This document shows, piece after piece, positions 33,241 through 41,299 of a DNA stretch of 64,000 nucleotides. Location: NCBI GenBank assembly GCA_016720065.1, contig JADJXY010000002.1:1811001-1875000 (forward strand), in the 5' to 3' direction. The first letter of the stretch is position 1. Every line of letters begins with the position of its first letter. The translations under genes were made by a program, and so were the position numbers. Origin of the DNA: Betaproteobacteria bacterium (lineage in GTDB: Bacteria > Pseudomonadota > Gammaproteobacteria > Burkholderiales > Rhodocyclaceae). The notes beneath the pieces were generated by a model. It made no database searches. It worked only from the letters and a program-made list of their open reading frames with translations, and had not been told where the DNA came from.

Positions 33241-34440
33241 TCAGACCGCCCCTGCCGCCCGCAGGGCGGCAACCTCCTCCGTACCGTAGCCCAGGCTGGC
33301 CAGCACCGCGTCGGTGTGCTCTCCCAGGGCCGGCCCGGGCCATTCGGCGCCCCCCGGGGTCCGGGACAGCTTGGGGACGATGCCCGGCACCTTGATTTCC
33401 CGCCCCCCCGCCAGGCGGGCGGTCTGGATCATCTCCCGCGCCAGGAATTGGGGGTCGGAGAACATGTCGGCCACGGAATAGACCCGCGAGGCGGGCACCT
33501 CGGCTTTTTCCAGCAGGGCCAGCACCTCGGCTTCATCGTGGGCCGAGCACCAGGCGTCGATGAGGGCGTAGATGGCCTCGCGCCGGGCATCGCGGCCGGC
33601 GTTGTCGGCCAGGCCGGGATCGTCGGCCAGATCGTCACGACCGATGGCCCGCATGAAGCGCTTGAAGATGGCGTCGCCGTTGGCGCCGATGGTGACGTGC
33701 TTGCCGTCCCGCGTCGTATGGGTGTTGGACGGCGTGATGCCGGGCATGATGTTGCCGGTGCGCTCCCGCACGAAGCCGAACACGTCGAACTCCGGCACCA
33801 TCGACTCCATCATGGCGAACACGGCTTCGTAGAGCGCCACGTCTACCACCTGTCCGGGACCGCCCTGCACCTCCCGGTGGCGCAGGGCCATCAGGGCCCC
33901 GATGGCGCCCCACAGGGCGGCGATGGAGTCGCCGATGGATATGCCGGTACGCACCGGCGGCCGGTCGGGGAAGCCGGTGATGTAGCGCAGGCCGCCCATG
34001 GATTCGCCCACCGCGCCAAAGCCCGGCTGATCCTTGTAGGGCCCGGTCTGGCCGAAGCCGGAAAGGCGCACCATGACCAGGCCGGGGTTTGCGGCCTGCA
34101 GGGATTCCCACGACAGCCCCAGCTTTTCCAGCACCCCGGGGCGGAAGTTCTCCACCAGGATGTCGGCCCCGGCAATGAGACGCCGCACGAAGGCGAGACC
34201 GTCAGGATGTTTCAGGTTGGCCGTGACCGAACGCTTGTTGCGGGCCTGGACCGCCCACCAGAGCGAAGTGCCCTCGTGCAGCTTGCGCCACAGGCGCAGG
34301 GGGTCGCCGCCCTGGGGGGATTCCACCTTCACCACCTCGGCGCCGAATTCCGCCAGGATGCGGGTACAGAACGGCCCGGCGATAAGGGTGCCGAGTTCGA
34401 CGACCTTCAGGCCGGCGAGGGGTTTTTGCGTATCCATCAT
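33241..34440 (-). CDS. CaiB/BaiF-type (family III) CoA-transferase
   Basis: About 399 residues with the family III signature: LKVVELGTLIAGPFCTRILAEFGAEVVKVE at the N-terminus (in pattern), NKRSVTANLKHPDG, and VENFRPGVLEKLGL. These enzymes form interlocked homodimers and transfer CoA between carboxylic acids; the acceptor is not predictable. The start chosen (34440) follows GGGAG in the murI 3' end and overlaps its stop by 4 bp; a TTG at 34455 is possible but less likely. The gene is therefore translationally coupled to murI, an unusual partner for a CoA-transferase. Confidence 0.92.
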   Translation of the reverse strand: MMDTQKPLAGLKVVELGTLIAGPFCTRILAEFGAEVVKVESPQGGDPLRLWRKLHEGTSLWWAVQARNKRSVTANLKHPDGLAFVRRLIAGADILVENFRPGVLEKLGLSWESLQAANPGLVMVRLSGFGQTGPYKDQPGFGAVGESMGGLRYITGFPDRPPVRTGISIGDSIAALWGAIGALMALRHREVQGGPGQVVDVALYEAVFAMMESMVPEFDVFGFVRERTGNIMPGITPSNTHTTRDGKHVTIGANGDAIFKRFMRAIGRDDLADDPGLADNAGRDARREAIYALIDAWCSAHDEAEVLALLEKAEVPASRVYSVADMFSDPQFLAREMIQTARLAGGREIKVPGIVPKLSRTPGGAEWPGPALGEHTDAVLASLGYGTEEVAALRAAGAV

Positions 34441-35225
34441 GTCCAGGGCTCCCAATGCTCAACCGCAAGATGCGTTCCCCACAAGCGCGCGACCTTCTCT
34501 CTCACGACCTGGGGAGCGCCGCTCGTGGCCACCCGGAGACCCCCATGGCCTCCCCCGAGCAGCCCCGCCGTCGTAAGGATGCGCTCGAGTTGCCGCGCCA
34601 CGGCTTCGCCGGTGTCGAGCAGGGTCACGGCCTGCGGCAAGCGGCGGGCAATCGCCGCCGACACCCAGGGATAGTGCGTGCAGCCAAGAACCACCACATC
34701 CGCCGCCGCCAGGGGAGGAACGAAGGTGTCGAGCAGTTGCGCAACGCCTTCCCCATCCGGTCCCTCGGCTTCGATGGCCTCGGCCAGCCCGGGACAGGCC
34801 TGGGCGATGACCCGGAAGCCCTCGGCGTGCCTATCCACCAGGCTGCGGAAACGCTCGCTCTCCAGGGTGCGGGTGGTAGCCAGGACGCCGATGGTGCCGC
34901 TGCGGCTCAGGGCGGCGGCAGGCTTGACGCCCGGTTCCAGGGCCACCACGGGGAGTCGGGTGGCAGCCCGGATGGCTTCCGCCGCCGCCGCGGTCGCGGT
35001 GTTGCAGGCGATGACCAGGGCCTTGGCGCCCCGCCGCACCAAGCCCTGGGCGATAACCACGCCGCGCTCGCGCAGGAAGACCTCGGGCCGGTCGCCGTAG
35101 GGCAGGAAGCGGGTGTCGGCGAAATAGAAGAAGTCCTCCTGGGGCAACCGGTCGCGCAGGGCCCGCAGGACGGTGAGGCCGCCCAGGCCGGAATCGAACA
35201 CGGCGACGGGAGCGTTCGGGCTCAT
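34437..35225 (-). CDS. murI: Glutamate racemase
   Basis: About 262 residues with the glutamate racemase motifs: VAVFDSGLGGLTVLR (catalytic-site Asp and Ser near the N-terminus), ADTRFLPYGDR, the first catalytic Cys in ACNTATA (about 71), and the second in LGCTHYPW (about 186). It makes D-glutamate for peptidoglycan in the cytoplasm. The ATG at 35225 gives a family-typical N-terminus; an in-frame GTG at 35261, overlapping the upstream stop, would add 12 residues and keep translation coupled. It is followed by the CoA-transferase gene. Confidence 0.95.
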   Translation of the reverse strand: MSPNAPVAVFDSGLGGLTVLRALRDRLPQEDFFYFADTRFLPYGDRPEVFLRERGVVIAQGLVRRGAKALVIACNTATAAAAEAIRAATRLPVVALEPGVKPAAALSRSGTIGVLATTRTLESERFRSLVDRHAEGFRVIAQACPGLAEAIEAEGPDGEGVAQLLDTFVPPLAAADVVVLGCTHYPWVSAAIARRLPQAVTLLDTGEAVARQLERILTTAGLLGGGHGGLRVATSGAPQVVREKVARLWGTHLAVEHWEPWT

Positions 35226-35257
35226 GGGGGCAGCGGGCGAGGGGCGCAGACCAGGGC

Positions 35258-36052
35258 TCACCGCGGCGCGGCGGGCCAGGCAGCGACGAGTTCCACCAGG
35301 GAGCGCTGGCTGACCTGGACCAGGCCGCGGCGGGGCCGGTCGAGGTCGAGGACGAGGAAAACCAGGAACACCATCATCCCGGCCAGCAGATACCCCGCCA
35401 GGGAGAGCCGGTGGCCGGCCAGACCCGCGCCGTAACCGACGACGCCCCCGGCGAACAGGAGACAGGCGTAGAGGAAATCCAGGATGGGTTCCGGCACATG
35501 GCGGTCGAGGGCGGCTTCGCGGGTGTCGGCATTATCGAAGGCTTCGTTGATGGCCTGGACGAAAAGTCCGCCGGTGGCCGGCCGGGAATCGACGGCGATC
35601 ACCTGGCGCACCCCCTCCCAGAGGGCGTCCCGCGCCGCCGATGTGCGGGCGGCCAGGGCCTGGCGCCCCCCGTGGTCGTCCAGGCTGATCCGTCCTGCCT
35701 CGACGCGGGTCTGGGCATAGGCACGCAGGAGCCGCTGCATGTGCGGAGCCTGTTCGGGCGGCAGCAGGCCGATACGCAGCCAGGCGGTCCCCAGGGCGTT
35801 GGCCTCGGCGACCAGGGCCTCGCTGCGGCTGTCGTAGCGTTGCAGCGCCAGTGACAGGGTAAAGCCCAGTACGATGGCCAGGATGCCGAGAGTGGCGCCC
35901 TGGATGAAGCGGACGTGCTCGCGGAAGGCATCCTGCGCCCCGGGCGCGGCGCGGCGTCCCAGGCGGGTGCCGACTTCCACCGCCGCCGCCATGCTGACGA
36001 AGAGCGTCAGGGCGATGAGGGCGCCGGGAATGTCGTAGCTAAGCTCGTGCAT
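35258..36052 (-). CDS. DUF4239 (bestrophin-like) membrane protein
   Basis: 264 residues with four predicted membrane helices: two near the N-terminus (about 8-26 and 50-68, the latter FIQGATLGILAIVLGFTLS in pattern) and two near the C-terminus (about 185-205 and 212-232). A helical soluble region with RYDSRSEALVAEANALGTAWLR sits between, in pattern. This layout is DUF4239, related to bestrophin anion channels. The ATG at 36052 starts the family-like part; the frame stays open to 36232 but that extension is low-complexity. It diverges from the fliO operon. Confidence 0.82.
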   Translation of the reverse strand: MHELSYDIPGALIALTLFVSMAAAVEVGTRLGRRAAPGAQDAFREHVRFIQGATLGILAIVLGFTLSLALQRYDSRSEALVAEANALGTAWLRIGLLPPEQAPHMQRLLRAYAQTRVEAGRISLDDHGGRQALAARTSAARDALWEGVRQVIAVDSRPATGGLFVQAINEAFDNADTREAALDRHVPEPILDFLYACLLFAGGVVGYGAGLAGHRLSLAGYLLAGMMVFLVFLVLDLDRPRRGLVQVSQRSLVELVAAWPAAPR

Positions 36053-36320
36053 GGGGTCAGGGCTGCGGAATGGCGGGAACACCCTCGCCGGTGGGCGACA
36101 GTTTAACCGCATGACGGACCGGGCCGGTACGGGCGGGCAGCGCCCGGGCGCACCGGCTCCCGGCGGCGGGGCGGCCGGGCGCAGGCAATTCCGCACCGGG
36201 GAAGCGCAGGCAGCGTGGGGCGCAGGAAACACCGGGGCCGGGCCGACGACGGAAAATGACGCCGCTCTCCGCCCGCGGCGAGGCTTGCTTTACACTATTG
36301 CGTCATTCGCTTCGAGGTCG

Positions 36321-36737
36321 ATGGTGCGGCGCCTATTCGTTTCCCTTTTTCTCGCCTCCCTGACGCTGCCGGCGGCAGCCCAGGCGCAGGCCCCGGCCCC
36401 CGGCGTCGGCGCCGGAACCTTCGTCCAGGCCCTCGCGGCCCTGGGCCTCATCGTCCTCCTGCTCCTCGCCCTGGCCTGGGTCGCCCAGCGCATCGGCGGC
36501 GGACGGGCCTTCGGCACGGCGGGCATGAAGGTGGTCGGCGGGCTTTCCCTCGGCCCGCGGGAAAAGGTGGTCCTGGTGGAGGTGGGCGACACCTGGCTGG
36601 TGATCGGCGTCGTCCCCGGCCAGATCCGCACCCTGCACACCCTGCCCAAGGGCGAGACCCCTGAATCCTCCGGCGCCGGGCCGGAGCGCCCCTTCGCCCG
36701 CTGGCTGAAGGAAATGGTGGAGCGCCCCCGTGGCTAG
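36321..36737 (+). CDS. fliO: Flagellar protein FliO
   Basis: 138 residues: a cleavable-looking signal (about 1-22), one membrane helix (about 36-56, ALAALGLIVLLLLALAWVAQR in pattern) and a cytoplasmic domain with GGLSLGPREKVVLVEVGDTWLVIGV in pattern, the FliO hallmark. FliO helps assemble the FliP export-gate ring. The ATG follows GAGG at short spacing. It overlaps fliP by 8 bp and heads the fliOPQR unit. The usual fliLMN partners are not upstream of it in this window. Confidence 0.93.
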   Translation: MVRRLFVSLFLASLTLPAAAQAQAPAPGVGAGTFVQALAALGLIVLLLLALAWVAQRIGGGRAFGTAGMKVVGGLSLGPREKVVLVEVGDTWLVIGVVPGQIRTLHTLPKGETPESSGAGPERPFARWLKEMVERPRG

Positions 36738-37494
36738 GCCGCCCAAGCCCTTCCTCGGCGCCCTTGTCCTGCTCGCCGGCCTGCTGCCGGCGGGGGTCGC
36801 CCTGGCCCAGGCCGCGGGGGGCCTGCCGGCGGTGACCAGCACGCCCTCCCCGGGCGGCGGAACGACCTATACCCTGTCGATCCAGACCCTGCTCACCCTC
36901 ACGGCGCTGACCTTCATCCCGGCCATCGTGCTCATGATGACGGGCTTCACGCGCATCGTCATCGTCCTTTCCCTGCTGCGCCACGCCCTGGGCACCCAGA
37001 CTTCGCCCCCCAACCAGGTGATCGTCGGGCTGTCGCTCTTCCTCACCTTCTTCGTCATGGCACCGGTGGCCGATCGCATCTACACCGAGGCCTACCAGCC
37101 CCTGAGCGAAAATCGCATCTCCTTCGTCGAAGCCGCCGACCGGGCTTCGGTCCCCCTCAAGGCCTTCATGCTGAAGCAGACGCGGGAGTCCGACCTGGCC
37201 CTCTTTGCCGGCCTGGCCAAGATCGAGCGCATCGAGAAGCCCGCCGACACTCCCCTGCGCGTCCTGGTGCCGGCCTTCGTCATCAGTGAGTTGAAGACCG
37301 CCTTCCAGATCGGCTTCGTCATCTTCATTCCCTTCCTGGTCATCGACCTGGTGGTGGCCAGCGTCCTCATGTCCATGGGCATGATGATGATGTCGCCGGT
37401 CCTGGTGGCCCTGCCTTTCAAGCTGATGCTCTTCGTGCTGGTGGATGGCTGGCACCTGGTCATCGGTTCCCTGGTCCAGAGCTTCGCGCCATGA
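36730..37494 (+). CDS. fliP: Flagellar export gate protein FliP
   Basis: 254 residues: signal peptide (about 1-25), four membrane helices and the conserved FliP segments TGFTRIVIVLSLLRHALGTQ (about 72-91), PPNQVIVGLSLFLTFFVM and ISELKTAFQIGFVIFIPFL. FliP forms the pentameric core of the type III export gate with FliQ and FliR. The GTG start lies inside the fliO 3' end. The stop overlaps the fliQ ATG by 4 bp (ATGA). Confidence 0.98.
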   Translation: MARPPKPFLGALVLLAGLLPAGVALAQAAGGLPAVTSTPSPGGGTTYTLSIQTLLTLTALTFIPAIVLMMTGFTRIVIVLSLLRHALGTQTSPPNQVIVGLSLFLTFFVMAPVADRIYTEAYQPLSENRISFVEAADRASVPLKAFMLKQTRESDLALFAGLAKIERIEKPADTPLRVLVPAFVISELKTAFQIGFVIFIPFLVIDLVVASVLMSMGMMMMSPVLVALPFKLMLFVLVDGWHLVIGSLVQSFAP

Positions 37495-37760
37495 CGCCGG
37501 GCATGGTCATGGAAATCGGCCGCCAGGCCATCGAAGTGACCCTGGTGGTCGCCGCGCCCCTGCTCCTCGCGGGCCTGGTGGTGGGCCTCATCATCAGCAT
37601 CTTCCAGGCGGCGACCCAGTTGAACGAAGCCACCCTGCAATTCGTCCCCAAGCTGGTGGTCATGCTGCTGACCCTGCTGCTCCTCGGCCCCTGGATGCTG
37701 CAATACCTGATCGATTACATCCAGCGTCTCTTCAGCAGCATTCCCCAGCTTATCGGCTGA
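37491..37760 (+). CDS. fliQ: Flagellar export gate protein FliQ
   Basis: 89 residues, the standard FliQ length: two long hydrophobic helices (about 12-40 and 52-75) with LVVAAPLLLAGLVVGLIISIFQAATQLNE in pattern and LTFVPK-like LQFVPKLVVMLLTLL. Four copies surround FliP/FliR in the export gate. Start overlaps the fliP stop. Confidence 0.97.
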   Translation: MTPGMVMEIGRQAIEVTLVVAAPLLLAGLVVGLIISIFQAATQLNEATLQFVPKLVVMLLTLLLLGPWMLQYLIDYIQRLFSSIPQLIG

Positions 37761-37815
37761 CGGCCATGGCGCGCCGTCCTCTGCAATCCCGCGCGCGCCG
37801 CCAGCGAGCCTGAAG

Positions 37816-38592
37816 ATGATCGCCCTCACCTCCGCGCAGCTCGACGCCTGGATGGCGGCCTTTCTCTATCCCCTGACGCGCATCCTGGGCGTCTTCGCCT
37901 TCGCCCCCCTGCTGGGCAGTGCCGGCGTGCCGCGCCGCATCCGTCTGGTCCTGGGCCTGGCCATCGCCGTTGCCCTGGCCCCCATGCTGCCGCCCATGCC
38001 GGACGTGGCGCCGGCCTCCGGCACCGGATTCGGCATCCTGATCGAGCAGGCCCTCATCGGCGTGGGCATGGGCTTCGCCATGCGGGTGGTGTTCAGCGCG
38101 GTGGAAATCGCGGGGGAATTCATCGGCCTGCAGATGGGCCTGGGCTTCGCCACTTTCTACGACCCGCTCTCCAGCGGCCAGACCCCGGTGGTCACCGAGT
38201 TCATGAATCTCCTGGCGCTCCTGGTGTTTCTTGCCCTGAACGGCCCTCTGCTCTACGTCGCCACCCTGGCCCAGAGCTTCACCGCCCTGCCGGTGGGCGC
38301 CGGCCTGGGCGCCACGAGCTGGCGCAATCTCGCCGAACTGGGCAGCGTCATGTTCTCGGCCGGACTGCTGCTCGCGCTGCCGGTGCTGGTCTCCCTCATC
38401 ATCACCAACCTGGCCCTCGCCGTGCTCACCCGGGCCTCTCCGCAACTGAACATCTTCGCCGTCGGCTTCCCCATTACCCTGGCGGTGGGCCTCATTGCCC
38501 TGGGGGCCAGCCTGGGCTACCTGGCAGCGCCCCTGCAGACCCTCTTCGAGCAGGGACTCGCCTCCATGCTGGGCTTCGCACGACTGCGCTGA
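37816..38592 (+). CDS. fliR: Flagellar export gate protein FliR
   Basis: 258 residues with six hydrophobic helices and the FliR motifs RILGVFAFAPLLGSAGVPRRIRL (in pattern, about 17-40), GEFIGLQMGLGFATFYDP and PVLVSLIITNLALAVLTRASPQLNIF (in pattern). It completes the FliPQR gate. It starts 55 bp after fliQ, with only a weak GAGCC before the ATG. It is the last motility gene of the unit; an unrelated two-gene insert follows. Confidence 0.96.
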   Translation: MIALTSAQLDAWMAAFLYPLTRILGVFAFAPLLGSAGVPRRIRLVLGLAIAVALAPMLPPMPDVAPASGTGFGILIEQALIGVGMGFAMRVVFSAVEIAGEFIGLQMGLGFATFYDPLSSGQTPVVTEFMNLLALLVFLALNGPLLYVATLAQSFTALPVGAGLGATSWRNLAELGSVMFSAGLLLALPVLVSLIITNLALAVLTRASPQLNIFAVGFPITLAVGLIALGASLGYLAAPLQTLFEQGLASMLGFARLR

Positions 38593-38747
38593 TCGGGCGC
38601 GCCCGAAAAAATCACAGGCTCTGAGTCAGCCTCCGGTGGACGATGCAGGCGATGCGTCCCTCCGCAAACACGGCGCAGGGCTGCCACAAGTGCCGTTTCG
38701 CCGTAAAGTTACGCCGTGGAAAGCCCTCGTGGATATCGGGAGGATCG

Positions 38748-39041
38748 ATGAATGCCAGAGACCTCGAAGCGGCGCTGCTCGAGCGCTGCTCCGTCGCCGC
38801 GCGGGACGATGCACAGGCTGCCCGGGATCAGCGGGAGGCCAATGTCTTTTACCTGGCAGCCATGCTTGTCCGGTCTCGTTTCCCGTGCGCGTCGAGCAGC
38901 TTGCTGCAAGCAAGCGATCGGTATTTCGCCGTCCATCCGGAAGAGCGGCTGGCTCCTGGCGACATCGTGAGGAAGGGCTGGATCCCAAGTCTGCCCCGCA
39001 TGAGGGACATGTTGGCCCACCACCTGGTGGGATTGGCCTGA
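38748..39041 (+). CDS. Hypothetical protein (97 aa), possible partner of the adjacent nucleotidyltransferase
   Basis: 97 residues, helical, with no family recognised. The N-terminal helix MNARDLEAALLERCSVAARD is followed by NVFYLAAMLVRSRFP, a basic middle and PRMRDMLAHHLVG at the end. The ATG follows GGGAGG at 4-5 nt, a strong start. It lies 155 bp after fliR and 143 bp before a DUF6036-type nucleotidyltransferase. The pair is foreign to flagellar operons. A toxin-antitoxin-like relationship is possible but rests on context only. Confidence 0.5.
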   Translation: MNARDLEAALLERCSVAARDDAQAARDQREANVFYLAAMLVRSRFPCASSSLLQASDRYFAVHPEERLAPGDIVRKGWIPSLPRMRDMLAHHLVGLA

Positions 39042-39184
39042 CAGCCTGTGCATGAACCCAGACCGCTTGCCAATCCCCGGAATGCCTGGTGCCCTTGACC
39101 TTCACGCGACTCCGCAATGCTCACCCCGCGGAGGCCGGGGAACGCGCCGACCCTGTTTGTCTCTCTCGCAGAACGGCAAAATCC

Positions 39185-39775
39185 ATGGCGAAAACCCCAT
39201 TCCTTCACACTGACACGGCACTGGCCGGCGGGCTGAAGACCCTTTTCTTGCAGCTCGAAGAGCGACTCGCCCTGGACCGCCCCATGAACGTGTACCTCGC
39301 CGGCGGCATGGCCGTCCATCTCTACACCGCGAATCGTGTCACCACGGACGTGGATGCCGCATTCGGGGGGCGGGTCCATATTCCCAATGATCTGGTGGTC
39401 GAAGTTGGCCTGGAGGACGGAAGCAAGCAAATCCTTTACCTCGACACCCACTACAACTCGACCTTTGCGCTCATGCGCGAGGACGCTTTGCAGGACGCCA
39501 TCCCCATCGACCTGGGCACCGAGCAATTACAGCTGCGCGTACTCTCCCCCGTCGATCTCGCGGTCAGCAAGATTGCCCGCCTTGCCGCCAACGACCGGGA
39601 GGATATTGCCGCTCTGGTCCGCCGCGGCCTGACGACGGCGGACGCCATCGAGCGGCGTGCAACTTCCGCCCTGGCAGACTTCGTCGGTGGAGAGGCGCTG
39701 CTGCGACTCAATCTGCGTGACGTCGTGGCCCTGGCACGGCAGATCGAAGCCGCGGGCCCGGCGGCCCCAAAGTGA
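39185..39775 (+). CDS. DUF6036-type nucleotidyltransferase
   Basis: 196 residues resembling the DUF6036/AbiEii-like nucleotidyltransferase group: VYLAGGMAVHLYT (about 37-49) replaces the usual GGxA helix, followed by RVTTDVDAAFGG with the paired acidic residues (D-x-D, about 55-57) of the metal site. A later LSPVDLAVSKIARLAANDREDI segment is typical of these proteins. Related enzymes act as toxins or, in pairs, as MNT-type antitoxins, but many are uncharacterised. No clear ribosome site precedes the ATG. It converges on a lipoprotein gene. Confidence 0.75.
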   Translation: MAKTPFLHTDTALAGGLKTLFLQLEERLALDRPMNVYLAGGMAVHLYTANRVTTDVDAAFGGRVHIPNDLVVEVGLEDGSKQILYLDTHYNSTFALMREDALQDAIPIDLGTEQLQLRVLSPVDLAVSKIARLAANDREDIAALVRRGLTTADAIERRATSALADFVGGEALLRLNLRDVVALARQIEAAGPAAPK

Positions 39776-39865
39776 GCAAGGGGAGCGGCGGCAATCTGCC
39801 ACAACCCCGCCCATCTTCCACACGCGCTGGCCAGGCCTCCAGAGATTGCAAGCCCTCCGCGTCCC

Positions 39866-40339
39866 TCAGCGGGCTGCGTTCTGCAGGAAGGAGTCGGCTT
39901 CGCGCCGCTGCACCAGACGGATGACGCCGTCGGCGACGCGGCGGGCACCCACGGTCTGGGAGTCGATGCCTTCGGTGTACTCGACGATCTGGTAGCCGCC
40001 GTAGCCCAGGTCGCCCTGGAGCTGGGCGGCGCGGCGGCGCAGGGCCTGGATGGATTCGCCGGCGCCTCCGGTGTGGTAGCGCTTCATGCGCAGCGCGAGG
40101 CGGAAGGTGTCTTCGTCCACGCGGGTTTCCTCGATATCCCAGTTGGGCGCCAGGGGGTCGTAGATCAAGTAGATGGCGCCCACGACCAGGGCGCCGGTCG
40201 CCAGCCGGGAGAGGGAAAGGCTCGTCTTGGCGGTAAGCAGGAGCTTCTTGTCCGGAATGAGCGGGCTGGAATTGGAACCGGGGCTGGAGCAGCCAGCCAG
40301 GATCAGAGCCGCCGAGGCGAGGGCTAGCGCACGCCTCAT
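39866..40339 (-). CDS. Hypothetical lipoprotein (157 aa)
   Basis: 157 residues with a lipoprotein signal (ALILAGC, lipidated Cys at about 17), a hydrophobic stretch (about 43-62) and a C-terminal domain with DTFRLALRMKRYHTGGAGE and YQIVEYTEGIDS in pattern. The family is not recognised with certainty. The start overlaps the flgL stop by 4 bp, so it is likely co-expressed as the last gene of the flg operon, and a flagellar or envelope role is plausible. Confidence 0.75.
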   Translation of the reverse strand: MRRALALASAALILAGCSSPGSNSSPLIPDKKLLLTAKTSLSLSRLATGALVVGAIYLIYDPLAPNWDIEETRVDEDTFRLALRMKRYHTGGAGESIQALRRRAAQLQGDLGYGGYQIVEYTEGIDSQTVGARRVADGVIRLVQRREADSFLQNAAR

Positions 40340-41289
40340 AGGATGTTGAACAGGGAAAGCTGGTTGACCTGCTTGAAGGAAAGCTGGGCTGCCTGAAGCT
40401 GCAATTGCTCCTGGGTAAGATTGGAGATGGCCTCGGCGTAGTCGATGTCCTGCAGGTCCGAGAGGCGCTGCTGGTACTGGAATTTCTGGTCTTCGCCCAG
40501 GGAGGTCAGCGATTGCAGGCCTTGCATGCGGGCGCCGACGTCGGCCCGGATACGGGAGACGTGGTCTATGGCGGCATGCAGATCATCTATCCCCTGAGTG
40601 TACGCCGCAGCCGTGTAGGCGACGCCGCTGTTGGGATCCAGGATGTCGATGACGTTCTGCACCGAGTCGAAGAGGCTGCGGCCGGTGACCGTGCCGCTGC
40701 CGTCCCGCACCTGCATGAAGAGCGACTGGCCGTCGACGGCGGTGTTCATGGTCTGGGTGGCATTGGCCTGGACCGCCCGGGGGCCGGTGTCGCCCTGGTA
40801 GCTGACGTAGAGATTGCCCAGGTTGTAGGTACCACCGCTGCCGACCACCTGGAAGGGCTGCACCTGGGTGCGGGTGCCCGAGAACATGTAGAGCCCGCTG
40901 GCGTCGCGGCCGTTGGCGACGGTCAGGATGTTCTGGAAGCGCTGCTTGAGCTCTTCGGCGATCATGCCCTTCTGGGCCGGGCTGTAGGAGCTGTTGCCGG
41001 CCTGGATGGCCTTTTCCAGGATGCTTTGCAATTCCCCCACCAGGTTGCCCAGTTGGCTGTCCACTGCCTTCAGGGCCGTGCTCGCGGCGGCCTGGTTGGT
41101 GAGGAACTGGTCGTTGACCTGCTTGGTCTGGGTGACCTCCAGGGCCTCGGAGGCCCCGATGGGGTCGTCCTTGGGGGTGAGAATCTTGCGCCCGGTGGAC
41201 AACTGCTCCATGAAGCGCGCCAGTTCGGTCTGGTTGCGCTGGATGCCCTGGAGGCCGGAATCGAAAATCTGGGAGGTGCTGATACGCAT
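40336..41289 (-). CDS. flgL: Flagellar hook-associated protein 3 FlgL
   Basis: 317 residues starting MRISTSQIFDSGLQGIQRNQ, with the LSTGRKILTPKDDPIGAS motif of FlgL/flagellin N-termini (about 31-48) and a C-terminal coiled-coil helix (SNLTQEQLQLQAAQLSFKQV). FlgL forms the hook-filament junction distal to FlgK and is exported without a signal peptide. It follows flgK by 10 bp. Confidence 0.97.
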   Translation of the reverse strand: MRISTSQIFDSGLQGIQRNQTELARFMEQLSTGRKILTPKDDPIGASEALEVTQTKQVNDQFLTNQAAASTALKAVDSQLGNLVGELQSILEKAIQAGNSSYSPAQKGMIAEELKQRFQNILTVANGRDASGLYMFSGTRTQVQPFQVVGSGGTYNLGNLYVSYQGDTGPRAVQANATQTMNTAVDGQSLFMQVRDGSGTVTGRSLFDSVQNVIDILDPNSGVAYTAAAYTQGIDDLHAAIDHVSRIRADVGARMQGLQSLTSLGEDQKFQYQQRLSDLQDIDYAEAISNLTQEQLQLQAAQLSFKQVNQLSLFNIL

Positions 41290-41299
41290 GGTGCTTACC

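Noticed and set aside
31843..34674. 943-codon + strand frame across the ankyrin, TonB and CoA-transferase genes
   Set aside because: It crosses three genes with clear families on the other strand or frame and shows no domain; a high-GC shadow frame.
38594..38612. Terminator after fliR (CGGGCGCGCCCG then AAAAAA)
   Set aside because: The palindrome is followed by A, not T, on the + strand; the T-run precedes the stem on the minus strand, so neither direction gives an intrinsic terminator.
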